Assembly: GCA_946699065.1 (NCBI GenBank)
Contig: CAMPDV010000236.1
Coordinates: 310,001 to 374,000, forward strand
Reading direction: 5' to 3'
DNA length: 64,000 nucleotides
Source of the DNA: Loxodes magnus
Lineage: Eukaryota; Ciliophora; Karyorelictea; Loxodida; Loxodidae
In this document: positions 1-11,701 of the stretch, piece by piece
How the letters are laid out: every line of letters starts with the position of its first letter
Numbering within the stretch: the stretch's first letter is position 1
Notes under the pieces: model-generated
Seen by the model: the letters and a program-made list of their open reading frames with translations, nothing else
What the model was told of the DNA's origin: nothing
The model's database searches: none
Program-made: the position numbers and the translations under genes

Positions 1-2230
1 AAAGTATGAATTATAAAAAGTAGTTAGGAGTCTTAGATGCTTTAGCATATGATTTAGTATTAGGGCTTGAAAATGATCCTGATAATATCTATTGAATTAT
101 CGGCGAACAATAGTTTTGGTAATAATTAGAGGAAGATTGTTGATAAGCAGAGTAATTTTAGAGGTTTAATATGGAAAAAATAAGAGATAAATGTCTCTAA
201 GCATTTGATTTAAAGTTAGTAATTGAAAATAATTAGGGTATTGTTAGTAACCCTGTTCTAGTTATTACAAATATTGGTTATACTATCCCTTTTAAAGCTA
301 TTTAAAATAAATATTAAGCATTCCCTAGCTAGCCTCACAATTAAATTAATATTTTCTTTCAATAAAGTTAAGCTTTCAAGTCTTAAGTATAAAATTAGTG
401 CTTTTATTATATTTTGGTATTTAGCGTTTTTATTAGATTTATAGCCTTTAATGAAAGAAGAAATTAAACTAATATAAAATGAGTTAGAAGGGTATTGACT
501 TAATTCTAGCTATAAGAGTGTTGATGCTAATTCATTAACTTTTAAATAGCATTAGTCTCTATTATTGTATAAGATAGACTTATAAAATAAGAGCTAATTA
601 ATATATATTCATTACAATATTGTTGTGTAGTGAACATTCCTGCTCTAAAGGAGTAATCATTGTATTTCAAAAAATCTATTCTTTAGGTAAATTTCTAAAT
701 TAAAAGGACTTTAGCTATGAGAATAATAGACTATTAGTGAAATTATAGAAAATATCCAGAAATTATAGTTAATTTAAATTCCTGAAAGGCTTTTCAGATT
801 TTGTTTGAAACAATCTTAAAATAAAAATTTAGTTTATTCAAATCTGCTTTTTAAATGAATAATGCTTTAATCTAACTAAACAAATGATTAAGTCTAAAGC
901 TAGCAAATTAAATAGCTTTCAATTTATAGATAAGTCATTAATACGATTTATTAAGCCTTTTTAAAGGAAAATTTAAGCAAGCTAGCAAAATATAAGAGCT
1001 ATTAAAATATAGCCATTATTAATTTACCTTATCTTACTAAAACGTAATATTCCTTTAGAAAATGAAGCTGCTTATTTAGTGTTTTTAAGATTTATAGAAT
1101 ATCTAAATTTAGAATTGCTTTAATAGCTATAATAAGCTTAATAAATATGCTAAAGTAAAGCTTTTGATCTTAGTTCAATTTAGAAAGTTTAGTAAAAGGT
1201 ATAAAAGGACTAGAATTACAATTACATTCTTATTTATTTTTAAATTAAAGAGTCTGAATCTTCGTTTTCTTTAAGAAGACTCATATAGCAATTTGAATAA
1301 TGCATTTACTAGTTGGTTTGGTAGATTTCTATTTAGATAAGCTTAAATGGTATAAATTAAATGAATAGAATAAAAATAACTTCTTAATCATTTTAATTAC
1401 TTAAAACTAAATAAAATGCTTGATGGTATAAAAGAACTTGCTACTACTAATAGTAGAACTAGTTTATATAAATCAAAAGCTACTACAAGGATATTTATTG
1501 GCTTTATATTACAATTGTAGCTATTTAGGTTTATAAAGTCAATCAATCATTTTCAAATTTATGAGAACCCGATTCAGTTCATTTCAAATGTTTTTCCTAA
1601 AGCAGTTAGCAAAATAATTTGATAACATTACTAAAATAGATATCCTAAGCATAAGTAAATTTGGTAAATAAGGATATCTATTTATTAAAACTTCCACTAA
1701 ATCTTGAAGAGTTTATGATATAGCTTCTTAACACTGGATATAATAATATTAAATAATACCATTTATAAATCATTTAATTGCTTAATATCTTAATAAGCTA
1801 AGTCTCATAACTTTAACCATCTAATTCATTATTAATAACTCATATTCTAAATCAATAAAACTAACCTTATAATTATCAATTCCCTAATTATTAGATACTA
1901 AAACACTTCATTTTTACCACCATCTTGAGGCTTATTCCCATTTAAAATAGACTTTTCATTTAATTAACTTTAAGAACAAATATTTAAAACTACTTGAACA
2001 AATATTGCTAAGAAAACCTATTTTAACTACTAAAATATTAGCAAAGCTGATTAAATAAAGTTACCATGCTAGTAAGATTTACTTTCTTAATCAGATAAAT
2101 TAACTTAACTTATTTATTAGCTAATTAAATGCTACCTAAGAAATAGTAAACTTCTTAAGAACAACAAATCACTTTAATAAAAATGTTAATTAAATTAAGT
2201 TACTGATATAAATCAGATACTTCGTTTTAA
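1..2230 (+). CDS. 3' half of junction-spanning gene, left copy (5' end outside window)
   Basis: One frame (codons starting at 3, 6, 9 and so on) gives a plausible protein for about 740 residues, with TAA/TAG as Gln and few TGA. Bases 1-59 encode the end of the segment shared with the array's right edge (residues ending LAYDLV). The sequence from base 60 is different and continues in the same frame (LGLENDPDNIYW). Later parts include a clear hydrophilic stretch around 1410-1640 (MLDGIKELATTNSRTSLYKS) and 2050-2230. I do not recognise a domain. The 3' end is unclear because antisense LINE sequence begins at about 2215 with no TGA before it, so the LINE insertion may have truncated the gene. Confidence 0.5.
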
Positions 2231-4060
2231 TTATGTTCAAAAAGTTCAAGCAACGTTCTTTCTATCTTCCAACTTTTCCCGTTGTTTCTTGTGCTTTCTT
2301 ATTGTTCTTCTTTAGGCTCCAATCAATCATCTGTGTTTTGTTCTACAATTTCAATTCTTTTTTTCGTAGATTCTTATGAAAATTTTATCTGAAGATCTGC
2401 ATCCATTTACTTATGAGAAGTGAACTGCAAGTTTATATAGAGTTAATCGTAAGTTACTAGTTTTTCCAAGTTTTTTCCAGGAAATTTATCAGAGATATTT
2501 CTAACTATGTCCTAATAGTAGATACATTCCAAGATATGTCTAAACGTGTCTTTTCCTCCACATATACAAAGGTAATTTTTTACAGGATAATGACCCATAT
2601 GTAAGTCATATTGAAAACTGTAAGAATTAGTTCGTAATTTAAAGATTGAGATGATTTCTTTTTTATATTCTTTGTTTAGTTTAGTGTAATTTATTTCAGG
2701 AAATTTCAAAAGTCCTACAAGTTGCTCTCTAAATATCTGTGCAGTGGGCATGTCTCTATATCGTATAGTTGCTTCTTAATAGAATTTGTTTCTTATTTTT
2801 CTTCAATAAGATTCTCAAAAGAAAGTTAATTAGAAATCATGGTTTGGTCGTCATTGCTAATTCCGTAATACTAAAACATCCTTTTAACTTACTAAAAGTA
2901 AAAAGATTTTTAGTTTCAATTGTAATCAAAGAGTCTTCCTATATCGAATTCCGGATAAGTCCTAGTTTCTTTCCGTATTTTAAAGTAAAACGGAAAAAGT
3001 GACTAACCATAATATGCTCAAAAGAGAGTCAGTTAAAGTCTATGTAACAGGACTCATTAAAGACAGAGATAGGCGACTGTAAAGTCTTCCTCGCAATTAT
3101 ACACATACTTTTATTTATCTTCTCTTTCATAGACTATGAGCCACTCATTATAGTTCAAAGAACCAATTCTCCAACGTATTCAGCCTTAGGCAACGTAAAC
3201 ATGCGACAAAGCATTTTAAAGTGTCAGGGAGTAACATTCTTGTATCGGCTGAGAGTATAAATGCATTTCTTTACCGATTCTAAATATGTTTAATTTCTTA
3301 ATTTACAGTGATTGATCAAAAGACCATTTTCTTGTATTATGACTCCAAGGTATGTCACTTGATTCTTCTATTTGATATGTTAATCTTCCAGTTTCAAGTT
3401 TAATTCTATTTTTTTAACTTTTCTTTTTTTAACAAATTGTATTGCTTCAGTTGTTTTACTAGTGTTTATTTACAGAAAAATAAACTGAAAAACTCTATTG
3501 TATTAATCTATAAGTTATTACATCCTTTAAGCAGAACAAGAAAGGAGTATAAGGTCATCTGCCCACGCTCTGCATACAAAGTTCATATTGTGCAGATTGA
3601 TACCTAGATGTGTATTTCTTTTCTATAGATGTCTGATTACTATATCATAATATAAGAGGGAGAGTACAGAACCATGTGAATTCCTTTGCACAACTTCATT
3701 GTTGTAATGAAAACGTCGAGTTGTTTACCCATCGATTAGAAAAGAGGAATTCAGGTTACTGTAGAAAGACTCTAGTGCCAGTATCAATCCCAGAGAAAGT
3801 TTTATTCTCTAAGATGCTGAAAAAGTGTTCTTCTTCAATACTATCAAACATCTTCTCAACATAAATAAGATTAGATGCCTCCTTGTTTAGCAGATTTATA
3901 TAAATAATACACTATGATCTTACTGAATCCTATTCTAATCCAATAAAAGGAAATCTAGCATCTAAAAGATTTCTTTTATCTAATAGATAAAACAGACTAC
4001 TAAGAATAAAACTGGAATAATTTATCTTTTTTGTAAGAAACTAAATAGACATTAATTAGT
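2215..4060 (-). mobile_element. LINE reverse-transcriptase half (unit 1)
   Basis: Read on the minus strand with TAA/TAG = Gln and TGA = Trp, this gives the C-terminal half of a non-LTR retrotransposon ORF2. In order: an RT core segment (INYSSFILSSLFYLLDKRN), motif A with the catalytic Asp (EKMFDSIEEEHFFSILE, near 3845), motif B (HGSVLS), motif C (AWADDLILLS, near 3555), a YLGVII thumb motif near 3350, and a C-terminal C-x-C-x7-H-x3-C knuckle near 2550. The stretch from motif C to about 2780 is in one frame. At least one frame change near 2770 is shared by all three copies, so the copy is probably dead. Endonuclease is not adjacent; a matching half lies at 12310-13650. It abuts the DPYD-like pseudogene at its 5' side. 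Confidence 0.85.
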
Positions 4061-4113
4061 ATGCTTATGGTTAATGGTTCTAAACTTAATTGGATAATTT
4101 AAGAGAAATAAAA

Positions 4114-5015
4114 ATGTAAGGATTTGCAGATAAATTATAATAGATAGAAAACCTTCTTAAATCTGCTGCTCCTTCTCATAATGTATAGACATAAATACAT
4201 TCATAAATGCCAAAGTTAAGCAGAATACTATCTATAGCTCTATTAATTCTTTAGCCTCATTTTTAAATCTAGAGATGATAAGAGATAAAACTTGAAAATA
4301 TTGAATAGAAGGAGCAAATTATACTAAGAAAGACTTTCCTGATAAGATTCCTATTGCCACTTTTATATCCTAATATAGAAAAAAGGATTGAGTAAAAGTA
4401 CAAGAGTGATCTATCTTGTTAACTTCTATGCTATTGAAATAAATATTTGTTGTCCATACTTAGAAAATAAAAAGGAAGGAGAAGAACTTAAGGAGAGAAT
4501 CTTTAAATCGTTAAAGAAATCACCAAATGGGTAGTATAAAATAAAAAAATTCCTGTTATCATTAAAATTACTCCAAATTATTGAAACTCTGAGATCATCA
4601 TAAATCCTACTAAAGAAGGGGGAGGGAAGCTTAAGTAGTTATTTTTACTTTCAATTCCAGGACTATAAGATCATTTACCCTCAAGAACAAATTTTTGAGG
4701 ATAGCTGAAAAATGTCTTTTTACTAGTGGCAGAGTATCATTAAAAATGTTGAGATATTTGGCCTTAAGAAAATGTTCTAATGTAGCAAAATATATTTCTG
4801 ATATTTATATTTTTGTAAATGGAGGAATAGTCACTGTAGATAATTCTGTTAAATTCATAAATTATGGAGCAAAAACATTATAGATTTGTTCTTTTGCTTA
4901 AAATTAGGATTTTTAAACAGTGCTCTATTGACCTTAAAACAAGTCTGTGAGCATATATTTATATTTTGAATTACAAACATCTTGTTGAGAAGGAAAGGTT
5001 AAAAATGATAAGAAT
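4114..5015 (+). pseudogene. Dihydropyrimidine dehydrogenase-like FMN domain, frame-broken (unit 1)
   Basis: The successive pieces match the FMN-binding TIM-barrel of dihydropyrimidine dehydrogenase (DPYD/PreA), which reduces uracil and thymine. Seen in order: SAAPSHN, FLNLEMIRDKTWKYW, DFPDKIPIATFIS, YAIEINICCP (the NLSCP motif), IPVIIKITPN (the KLTPN motif), an EGG, FVNGGIVTVDNSVKFINYGA and LQICSFAQNQDF (phosphate-binding GGI and GA-LQ-CS). The pieces lie in at least four different frames. About 45 residues that DPYD has between SAPP and FLN are missing, as is part of the segment after EGG. The N-terminal Fe-S and FAD/NADPH domains of eukaryotic DPYD are absent. All three copies share most of the breaks, so decay preceded the duplication. 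Very short introns could explain a few shifts but not the lost segments. Confidence 0.8.
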
Positions 5016-5099
5016 TTCTATTTATGCAATATAAAAGAGAATAAAACAATAAACTTAATAAAAGAAGTAAGTGTTTATCTATAACAGATAGTAAAACTA

Positions 5100-7119
5100 G
5101 TATTAAGATTATTAATTAAACTTTAGTTTGACTCTTCAAATAATAAGAAAAAGAAGAGAAATAAGTAAAGTAATTTAAATTTTTAAGAAGTATAGTAGAA
5201 ATAAAAGATAGTTATGAAATATAACTTAGAAAAAAAATTGAAGAGCAACGAAATAATAATAGTTTTGGAATATGAAATGTGATATAATCTCAAATAGGAA
5301 GTACTTGAAAGATTTAAAATAAACTCTAAGAAAATTAGGAGAGATTGAAGATTTAAGAAGCTATATGAGAGAAGACTCAAATAAAGAAAGGAAAATAAAA
5401 TTTCGTTCAAATGAGATTAATGGATTCTTTATTAAAAAATGACTAAATAAGTTTTGCTATAAGATAATAGATTTAGTAAGAAAATGAAAAAATAGAACAG
5501 AGCATATATAGGTAAATAGGAGTATCAAATTAACTAGTGAATAAACAAAGAATAATTAAAATGTAAATGATCATATAAGCAAAGGCACTTACTCTAGGTT
5601 TTAAATGTAACTTAATGAGTATAATAGCTTTATAAAAACCTAAAATAAACAGTATTTCAAGGACAGTTTTGAAAAGTTTCTTTCCTTCTTGAAGTTGGAC
5701 TAAGAAACTCTTGTGTTTTATAATGGTAGATAGTAAATAAAACCTACTCAGGTTCTGCTTATAAATGCAAGTGAGGCAATTTTAAAGTGGATAATAGCTC
5801 ATCAGTGATAGAGTAAATTATTTTAGAAAAGATTTAGGAACTAAACTCTTTAGTCTCTTCCTCAATAATAACAAATAACTCAAAAAGCTGCTTTCTAATG
5901 AGTTCTTAGACGACCACGATAAATTCCAATCTCAAAGAATTGTAGATAAATAGGAATCCCATAGTCTTAAAAAAAGCTTAATCCTTATCTACTGAGCTAT
6001 CTAGAATGCTTTAAAAGGATAATATATTTAAATTTGGGAAGAATAGAGAGCTTAAAACAGTTTAGTGAAAAAATTAATAAAGAATCAGAGGTTGTTGGTA
6101 ATAACTAGCAACAGAAGAGTGAAGAGGAGTAGAATAAAGAATAGCCAAGCCAACTAAAATTATAAAGCTTTTAAATGAAAGTAACGTTTCATAGATCTGT
6201 AGCATTGACTAAATAAACTCATTTACCAATTATATACGAGGCAGAGGATAACGAGGTATTTTAAAGTGCTAGGAAGTTGGAGATAGAGCGAAAGAATTAA
6301 GTAGAAGAAAATTTGATCAAAAGCTAGAAATTTAAATTTTGGAAAGCTAAAGATTAAAAGAAAACTTTCATGTCAATTAACATGATAAGAGAAGTTAACA
6401 GCATCCTATATGAAAGCTTTCTATCTCCATATGTACTTGAGGAGATAAACAGTGAGGAGAATATAATTTAAAAGTCAAAAAGTTAGTATACTGAGAGCGG
6501 AGTAATATAAAGCTAATTTTAAGTAATTCAGTCTTAGAAAAGTTGCAACTAGCATAAAAGGACAAAAAATTTACTTTAGAATATCAATTAGGAAAATAGA
6601 AACTTAATTGAGAGTAACTTAATATTAGTAGAGAGATTATAATACTTAGAACAGCTGAAGAACCAAAATGAATATCCTAGACTTACTTAACACAAATGGA
6701 ATTCTATTTAATAAGAAAAATAAGAAACAGACATAAGATATTAAATCTTCTTTTAGAACCCAAAGGAAAAGATCATTATGGATAGAAGTGAGCTAATCAA
6801 CAAATTCTTCTATAACATCGAATTTTCAGATTAATAGATAGATTTTATGAAGAACAACAGTCACCATAAGAATTCTCACAAGATAAACGATAAAAACCTG
6901 AAGTTCTTAGTCTATTATCAGAAGCATTTGTATAAGATCAATCAGTAAAAAATTTTGATAGTAACACTGTATGAATTGGATATTATGCTGTATTTATAAG
7001 GAGCTTACGAGGGCAGTGAACAAAGCTAGAAGAACATTTACGACTACGCAGTAAGAATGCTAGAGTATACAAAAATATTCGAATATAAAGGAATGTCTCT
7101 GCTATGGTCCATGTGCAGA
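5100..7119 (+). CDS. Unrecognised gene H (unit 1)
   Basis: Plus-strand composition is protein-like over 2 kb, with Glu/Lys/Asn/Gln-rich stretches and few TGA. Segments lie in more than one frame: about 5130-5430, then 5540-5790, then 5790-6010, then 6010-7116, so introns or frameshifts are likely. The last segment is the best, about 370 residues with no TGA, ending RMLEYTKIFEYKG, then LLWSMC. Units 2 and 3 have TGA right after this Cys; unit 1 has AGA (7117-7119), so the unit 1 protein may run on. The minus strand shows a run of hydrophobic residues at 5183-5410; that is the antisense of Lys/Asn/Gln codons. I recognise no family. Confidence 0.5.
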
Positions 7120-7530
7120 TATTTTTAGCAAGTTATGTTAATTTATTATTTACACATCTTAAATAAAAATAAGATACAGCATTTTTAAAATTGGTGCTAG
7201 CATATTAAAGTCTACTAATTAGTCTCTTTAATTCTAAGCATAATTAAGTAGTCAAATATAGCTTAAATTAATAAATCTAAGTTTAAAGTCTAATTTAAAT
7301 AAGAAGATAGTAGTACTAATAATTAATTATTAAGATATACAGTTTAAGTAATTAAGTACATTTGTCTATTATTCTATTTTTATTTTAAAATTTCTACAAG
7401 ATTTAATGCTAAGAAGCTAAGGATATGTTTAAATAGATCATATTATTTAACTATGAAATCAATTAAAATAAGTATAAATCTAAATGCTTGAGTAAGCCAA
7501 GTCTCTTCTAGTGTTGCTACTTAAGAGAGT
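7120..7530. other. AT-rich spacer between convergent genes (unit 1)
   Basis: This lies between the 3' ends of gene H (+) and the TRIM-like gene (-). The sequence is AT-rich, with no frame on either strand that looks like protein and no repeat I can see. The exact ends are soft because both flanking 3' ends are approximate. Confidence 0.4.
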
Positions 7531-8722
7531 AGCTTTTAAAATTACTTTCTCAATAATATACCAAAATAGGGCTAAAGGACGATTTTTAGATGTTTTTCTT
7601 TCTGATTAATGATTTCAATTTTTTTCTTTTCCAAGATATTTTCAGCATAACTTTGTATTTTTTTGATTTTACCATGCTAAAATATAAATGAGAAAGTGAT
7701 TTCATATTCTACTTGGAGTACCGTCAAGATTTAAGGTCAATCAGAAATATTTTTCATGCTTACGATTCACAGAAAAATTTCAGCTGCTGGAAAATAGCTC
7801 GTTTTTCGTCTACTTTAGAGCTAGATTAAATAATAATTATCAATTCTAACACTGGATTTTAGTACTGATAGTCTTCAATTCTATATTATAATTGCATTCC
7901 TTAATTTAATTAATAGGTGATCTCTCTAATCTTTCCTTCATTTAGATTGCCTTTTCAATCCCAATACTCTTTTATTTACTTAGAAATACATTAGCTCTAG
8001 AACTTATTCTAGATTGTTAACTCAAACTAATCCAACTAATTCCTCTTATTCTCGCACTGATTGATACTGTCTTAAGAGAAGCTTGAGATAGAATTAATCT
8101 AACTACCTATCTGCTGATAGCAGTCAGATGTTTCCTAAATTAGCTACATTTATTTCTTTTTTAAGCTTTGTTAGTTATTTTCCATCTCCTATCAAGTTTA
8201 CTAGATATTCTATTTGGCTAAGAGTTATATTTAAACTATATTGTTTACTCTCCATATATACAACTAACTTAACTGCCTATATCATTTATTCAATATAGAT
8301 ATATAGTAGTCTAGTCTCTACTTAATGTCTCTTAAAGTAGATTCTATGTAACTCTTTAATTGCTATATTGCCTTTTATATAGTAATGCATCTATGCTCCT
8401 GATGAGATTCTTACTAGCATTGTACACAGATTCTTATGTTATCCTATATACAATATAGAGCTAAATAATACTACTAATCTATCTAGCAAATGTCCTAAGG
8501 ATTTGAGTTCTATATCTATTGACTAGCTAGATTCATAATTGGTAATGTCTCGATTGGTCTTTCAGTAATAAGATTGTGATTGCTACAAGTAAATTTCTAA
8601 TAGAGGTTGTAAACAGTTTTTATGCCTTTCTTACAGAGAGTACACTCTCAATCTAACTTCCTTGGTCATCTCAGTTCTTAGTTGAAGTCTTCTTCACATG
8701 CTTCACACTTAGTTGGTGACAT
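7531..8722 (-). CDS. TRIM-like B-box/coiled-coil protein A (unit 1)
   Basis: The ATG at 8722-8720 opens a frame with an N-terminal Cys pair (C6, C9), a second pair (C27, C30), then a B-box2-type zinc finger: C79-x2-D82, C91-x2-D94, C99-x2-C102, H107-x2-H110 (LYCIQDNIRICVQC, then HQEH). A long Gln/Lys/Leu-rich coiled coil follows (about residues 115-260). This is the TRIM order, with a degenerate RING-like start, and suggests a ubiquitin-ligase or scaffold role (inference). The C-terminal part changes frame near 7780 and reads EKKKIEIINQKEKHLKIVL; it matches no domain I can name. It is divergently arranged with the gene at 8976. The 3' end is approximate. Confidence 0.65.
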
Positions 8723-8975
8723 TTTATTTTTTGAATGAGTATGTTACTTAATATTTAATTGTATAGATATGACTTAAGAAAGTAACTGAAGGTAAATTAG
8801 CTTTGCATTAATTATATTAGATTACTTATTAAATAATAGTTATTACCTACTTTTAAAATTATTACATTAAATGGAAGATTTTACCCTCTTAATTAAGTCA
8901 TTATACAACTTTTAAGAGGAATTAGAGAAAATCACTTCTAAGCTATACTGCTAACTAGAACTTAATCATCCTAAA
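8723..8975. promoter_or_regulatory. Divergent promoter region, TRIM-like A / VPS9-like gene
   Basis: These 253 bp separate two divergently oriented ATGs (8720-8722 minus, 8976 plus), so both promoters should lie here. Part of it (around 8820-8900) resembles the spacer at 11790-11880 between the second divergent pair, which points to duplication of the whole module. I cannot point to a specific element. Confidence 0.45.
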
Positions 8976-10742
8976 ATGAATTTATTAACTAATTTTCCAG
9001 CCTTGCCACGTCTAAAACGAAAGAGAAATATCTAGAAAGATAAAAAAAAGTAAGAAAATAATAGGACTTTCAAAGGAAGTAGTTCAACTATAGGTAAATC
9101 TATTAACTAATGGAAAATTTGGAATTACTGGAGAGGAAATGATGAGAATACTAAACCTAAATTCTAATATCTAGCTTTTAATCAGAGTAAAGACTGAAAT
9201 TTTTAATTATTGAAAGTCTTAAAAAAGAAGACTGTATTCAGATAAATTTTTATATGCCATATCATTATAAAAACTACCAACAATATTTTAGAGAGGTATA
9301 TTGTAGTTAGCTAAATAAAAATCTAATAATATTATTGCTAAATTAAAATTTTTGAGACTTGAAAGAATATGAAAATGAGAAAATTCTAAACTAGAACAGC
9401 TGGTTTCAGTTCCTTAAAATAATTAGTCTAAAATATAGGAATACAAGAAATAATTAAAGTATAATATTAAGCTAAAATGAGGAAATACTTACCTAACAAA
9501 GTAATGCAAAAATTAAAGGAAACGGAAAATAAATAAGGTGTGATATTAGATAAGATAGGTAAAATTATTCAATTAAATGCTTTAAAGAAAGAAGCAACTT
9601 GATAATAATACATCTAGTTGCTAATTCAGCAAATAAATAACTAACTTATAACCAATAAGTTTAGTTCAATATTAAGTCAAATCAGCTTTTAACATTAAAT
9701 ACATCACAGAAAAAATAAATCATATAAGCAACAATTTAGTAAAATGCCACAAAACCAAGAAGATTAGGTTAAATATACTTTATGGAGAGAAGCATGAAAA
9801 AAACCTAAAAATTTAAAAGAAAAGTACATATGTAATATGTAAATATGATTACAGGAAATCTATTTGAAGATAGGAAATGCTAAAACCTAAAATATGAGAA
9901 GAGGAAAAATATCTTGTATATACGTTAAGTTTTTAGAGCGTTTCAACTTTGTATTGTTTTAAAAAACTTAAGTCTCTGATGTAAATGTCAATAAGCATTT
10001 CAATTAAAATGACAGTTTAGAGAATTTATTCCTTGTGTGTAAAGCTAATGTGATTGAAACTAAATACTTTAAGAAAAGTTTAACTAAGTTTACTGATATC
10101 TCATATAAGAATCTAACCGAAGTTAAAAGGCTAATAGAAATTAGAAGTTATAATTTGATAGTAAGTAAAGAGAAAGATTGATAAAGCATGTGACCAAATA
10201 ACAGGCAGAGATTTAGAAGTAAATGAATAATAAATAGAAGCTATAAAAGCAAGTTAAGCATTATTTCTTGGGATATTATAAAAAGTAGAAAATAACGAAT
10301 ATGTTGTGAGACACATTGTAATCCTGCTAAGATATGAAGTAAATAGAAAAGTAGGAAATAAAATTTAAGAGAATAGTCACAAGATTAATAAAAATTCACT
10401 GAAATTAAAATATTTATAGATTATGCTAAACTTAATTACGAAATGACTTTAGGCGAGAGTAATGTTAGTGATAGCTCTCAACTAATTATTATATATTCTT
10501 TAATACAATTTAGTATAGCTAACTTAAAGTAGATATTCTAAGCTCTTAGATTAGTAGAATAACTATCTAACTCAACTTGAAAAAGAGATTAGATCTTAGT
10601 ATTTTAATAGTAGATTAACACAGATTAAGCATTCTAAGAAGTAACTATCAAAGAATAAGAAGTAGATGAGAAGTATATAGAGGATATTAAAGAACCTTAC
10701 ATTTTTGCTTTTAGATTATATAGTAAGACAGAATATTACATT
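8976..10742 (+). CDS. Multi-exon gene with possible C-terminal VPS9 domain (unit 1)
   Basis: The ATG at 8976 opens MNLLTNFPALPRLKRKR. Convincing segments follow in several frames: YMPYHYKNYQQYFREVY, then MQKLKETENKQGVILDKIGK, then IEIRSYNL and, after a likely 16-nt intron (10161-10176), DKACDQITGRDLEVNEQQIE with VENNEYVVRHIVILLRYEV. The last part (about 10420-10600) reads LGESNVSDSSQLIIIYSLIQ plus FSIANLKQ. This resembles the DxLxPIxIYxLIxxxxxxL core of VPS9 domains, which activate Rab5-type GTPases. The similarity is weak, so the function is tentative. TAA codes Gln at 9840-9842; unit 3 has CAA there. The 3' end meets the convergent TRIM-like B gene with no TGA nearby. Confidence 0.5.
10161..10176 (+). 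other. Candidate 16-nt intron
   Basis: The 16 bases begin GTAAGT and end AAAG. Removing them joins the frame ending in SYNLI to the frame beginning IDKACDQITG without loss. The same sequence is present at 29700-29715 and 49247-49262. Introns of 15-16 nt are known in the heterotrich Stentor. This is inferred from frame continuity and splice-like ends only. Confidence 0.45.
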
Positions 10743-11701
10743 TAATTTTTAATCTCTTTACTTGCCTTTTCATCTTCTCTTCTTTTATACTTTTTTCTTT
10801 CAAATATTAATTCTACTAATTTTTATTCCAATTTATTCTTCTTTTTCCTTCCTTTTATCTTTATTACTTAATAATTTTATATTCTTTCTTATACTTCAGA
10901 CTTATTTCCGAAATTTCTTAGTTTATTCTTTTAAATCACCTTATATACCTCTTGCTAATGTAGATTAATTTATTCTTATTAACTAACTTACTCTAAATTT
11001 ATTAATTATAATCTTAAACTCTGTATTCTTCCTAGATATTTATTTTTATTACCTCATTCAATCTTTTTCCAATTTCTCAAGATAATTTCTATGATTTTTC
11101 AAGTCAGATACCTTTATTTTACTATAATGCATTTTAATAGAGTATTTTTCTCTCTCTTCATCTGATTCTATATTACCTTTTATATGATATTGTTAAACCT
11201 TCAAATCATTTTTGTAAGATCACATACTCTTATTTATTTTAGTAATGCTTATATATATTCTTTATTTTCCTTACCCTTACTTTAATATTATCTAACTTTT
11301 ACTTATATCTCCTATTCTAAATATTTTATATTTATGCACTTACATAATAGGAATTATCTCTTCTTATCTATCACTTTAATGATTCTTATGATAATCTTAT
11401 TGAGATGCTTCACGTATTCCTAAACTATCCTAATATAATATAAAACTAGAGGTTGCTAATTAGCTTTGCTTATATTCAACAGTTTTTAATATTATCCTCG
11501 TTATTTTATGAAACAGCGTTTTCCAATTATTCAATAGTCTTTTGTGTAATGATGTCATGTTTAGTACATTTTAACTTTTATTAAGGCTTATAAATGCCTT
11601 TCAAACATCTCTTGCAGAGAAATATTCCTGATCTAACTTCCTAGGCCTTTGAGCTCTTCACCAAACTCTTCTTCACATAATTAACATTTAGCATTTGACA
11701 T
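10743..11701 (-). CDS. TRIM-like protein B, degenerate paralogue (unit 1)
   Basis: The ATG at 11701-11699 starts MSNAKCQLCEEEFGEELKG, clearly related to the start of TRIM-like A (MSPTKCEACEEDFNQELR). After about 20 residues the similarity continues in another frame (PRKLDQEYF against PRKLDWECT), and the second Cys pair and the B-box are not recognisable. The distal part is a Lys/Glu/Gln-rich coiled coil (around 10760-10960, including KKNKLEQKLVELIFERKKYK). The hydrophobic plus-strand reading at 10762-10968 is its antisense. It is probably a decaying copy of gene A. In unit 3 only the 3' part survives. Confidence 0.5.

Noticed and set aside
2769-3002. Plus-strand ORF inside the LINE region, repeated at 22314 and 41850
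   Set aside because: The minus strand here is the well-supported RT thumb region of the LINE; the plus reading is its shadow.
5183-5410. Minus-strand ORF predicting a hydrophobic, membrane-like peptide
   Set aside because: It is the complement of Lys/Asn/Gln-rich plus-strand codons (AAA, AAT, TAA become TTT, ATT, TTA). The plus strand reads as a better protein and the minus frame has no other support.
10762-10968. Plus-strand hydrophobic ORF, repeated at 30301 and 49849
   Set aside because: It is the complement of the Lys/Glu/Gln-rich coiled coil of TRIM-like B on the minus strand.
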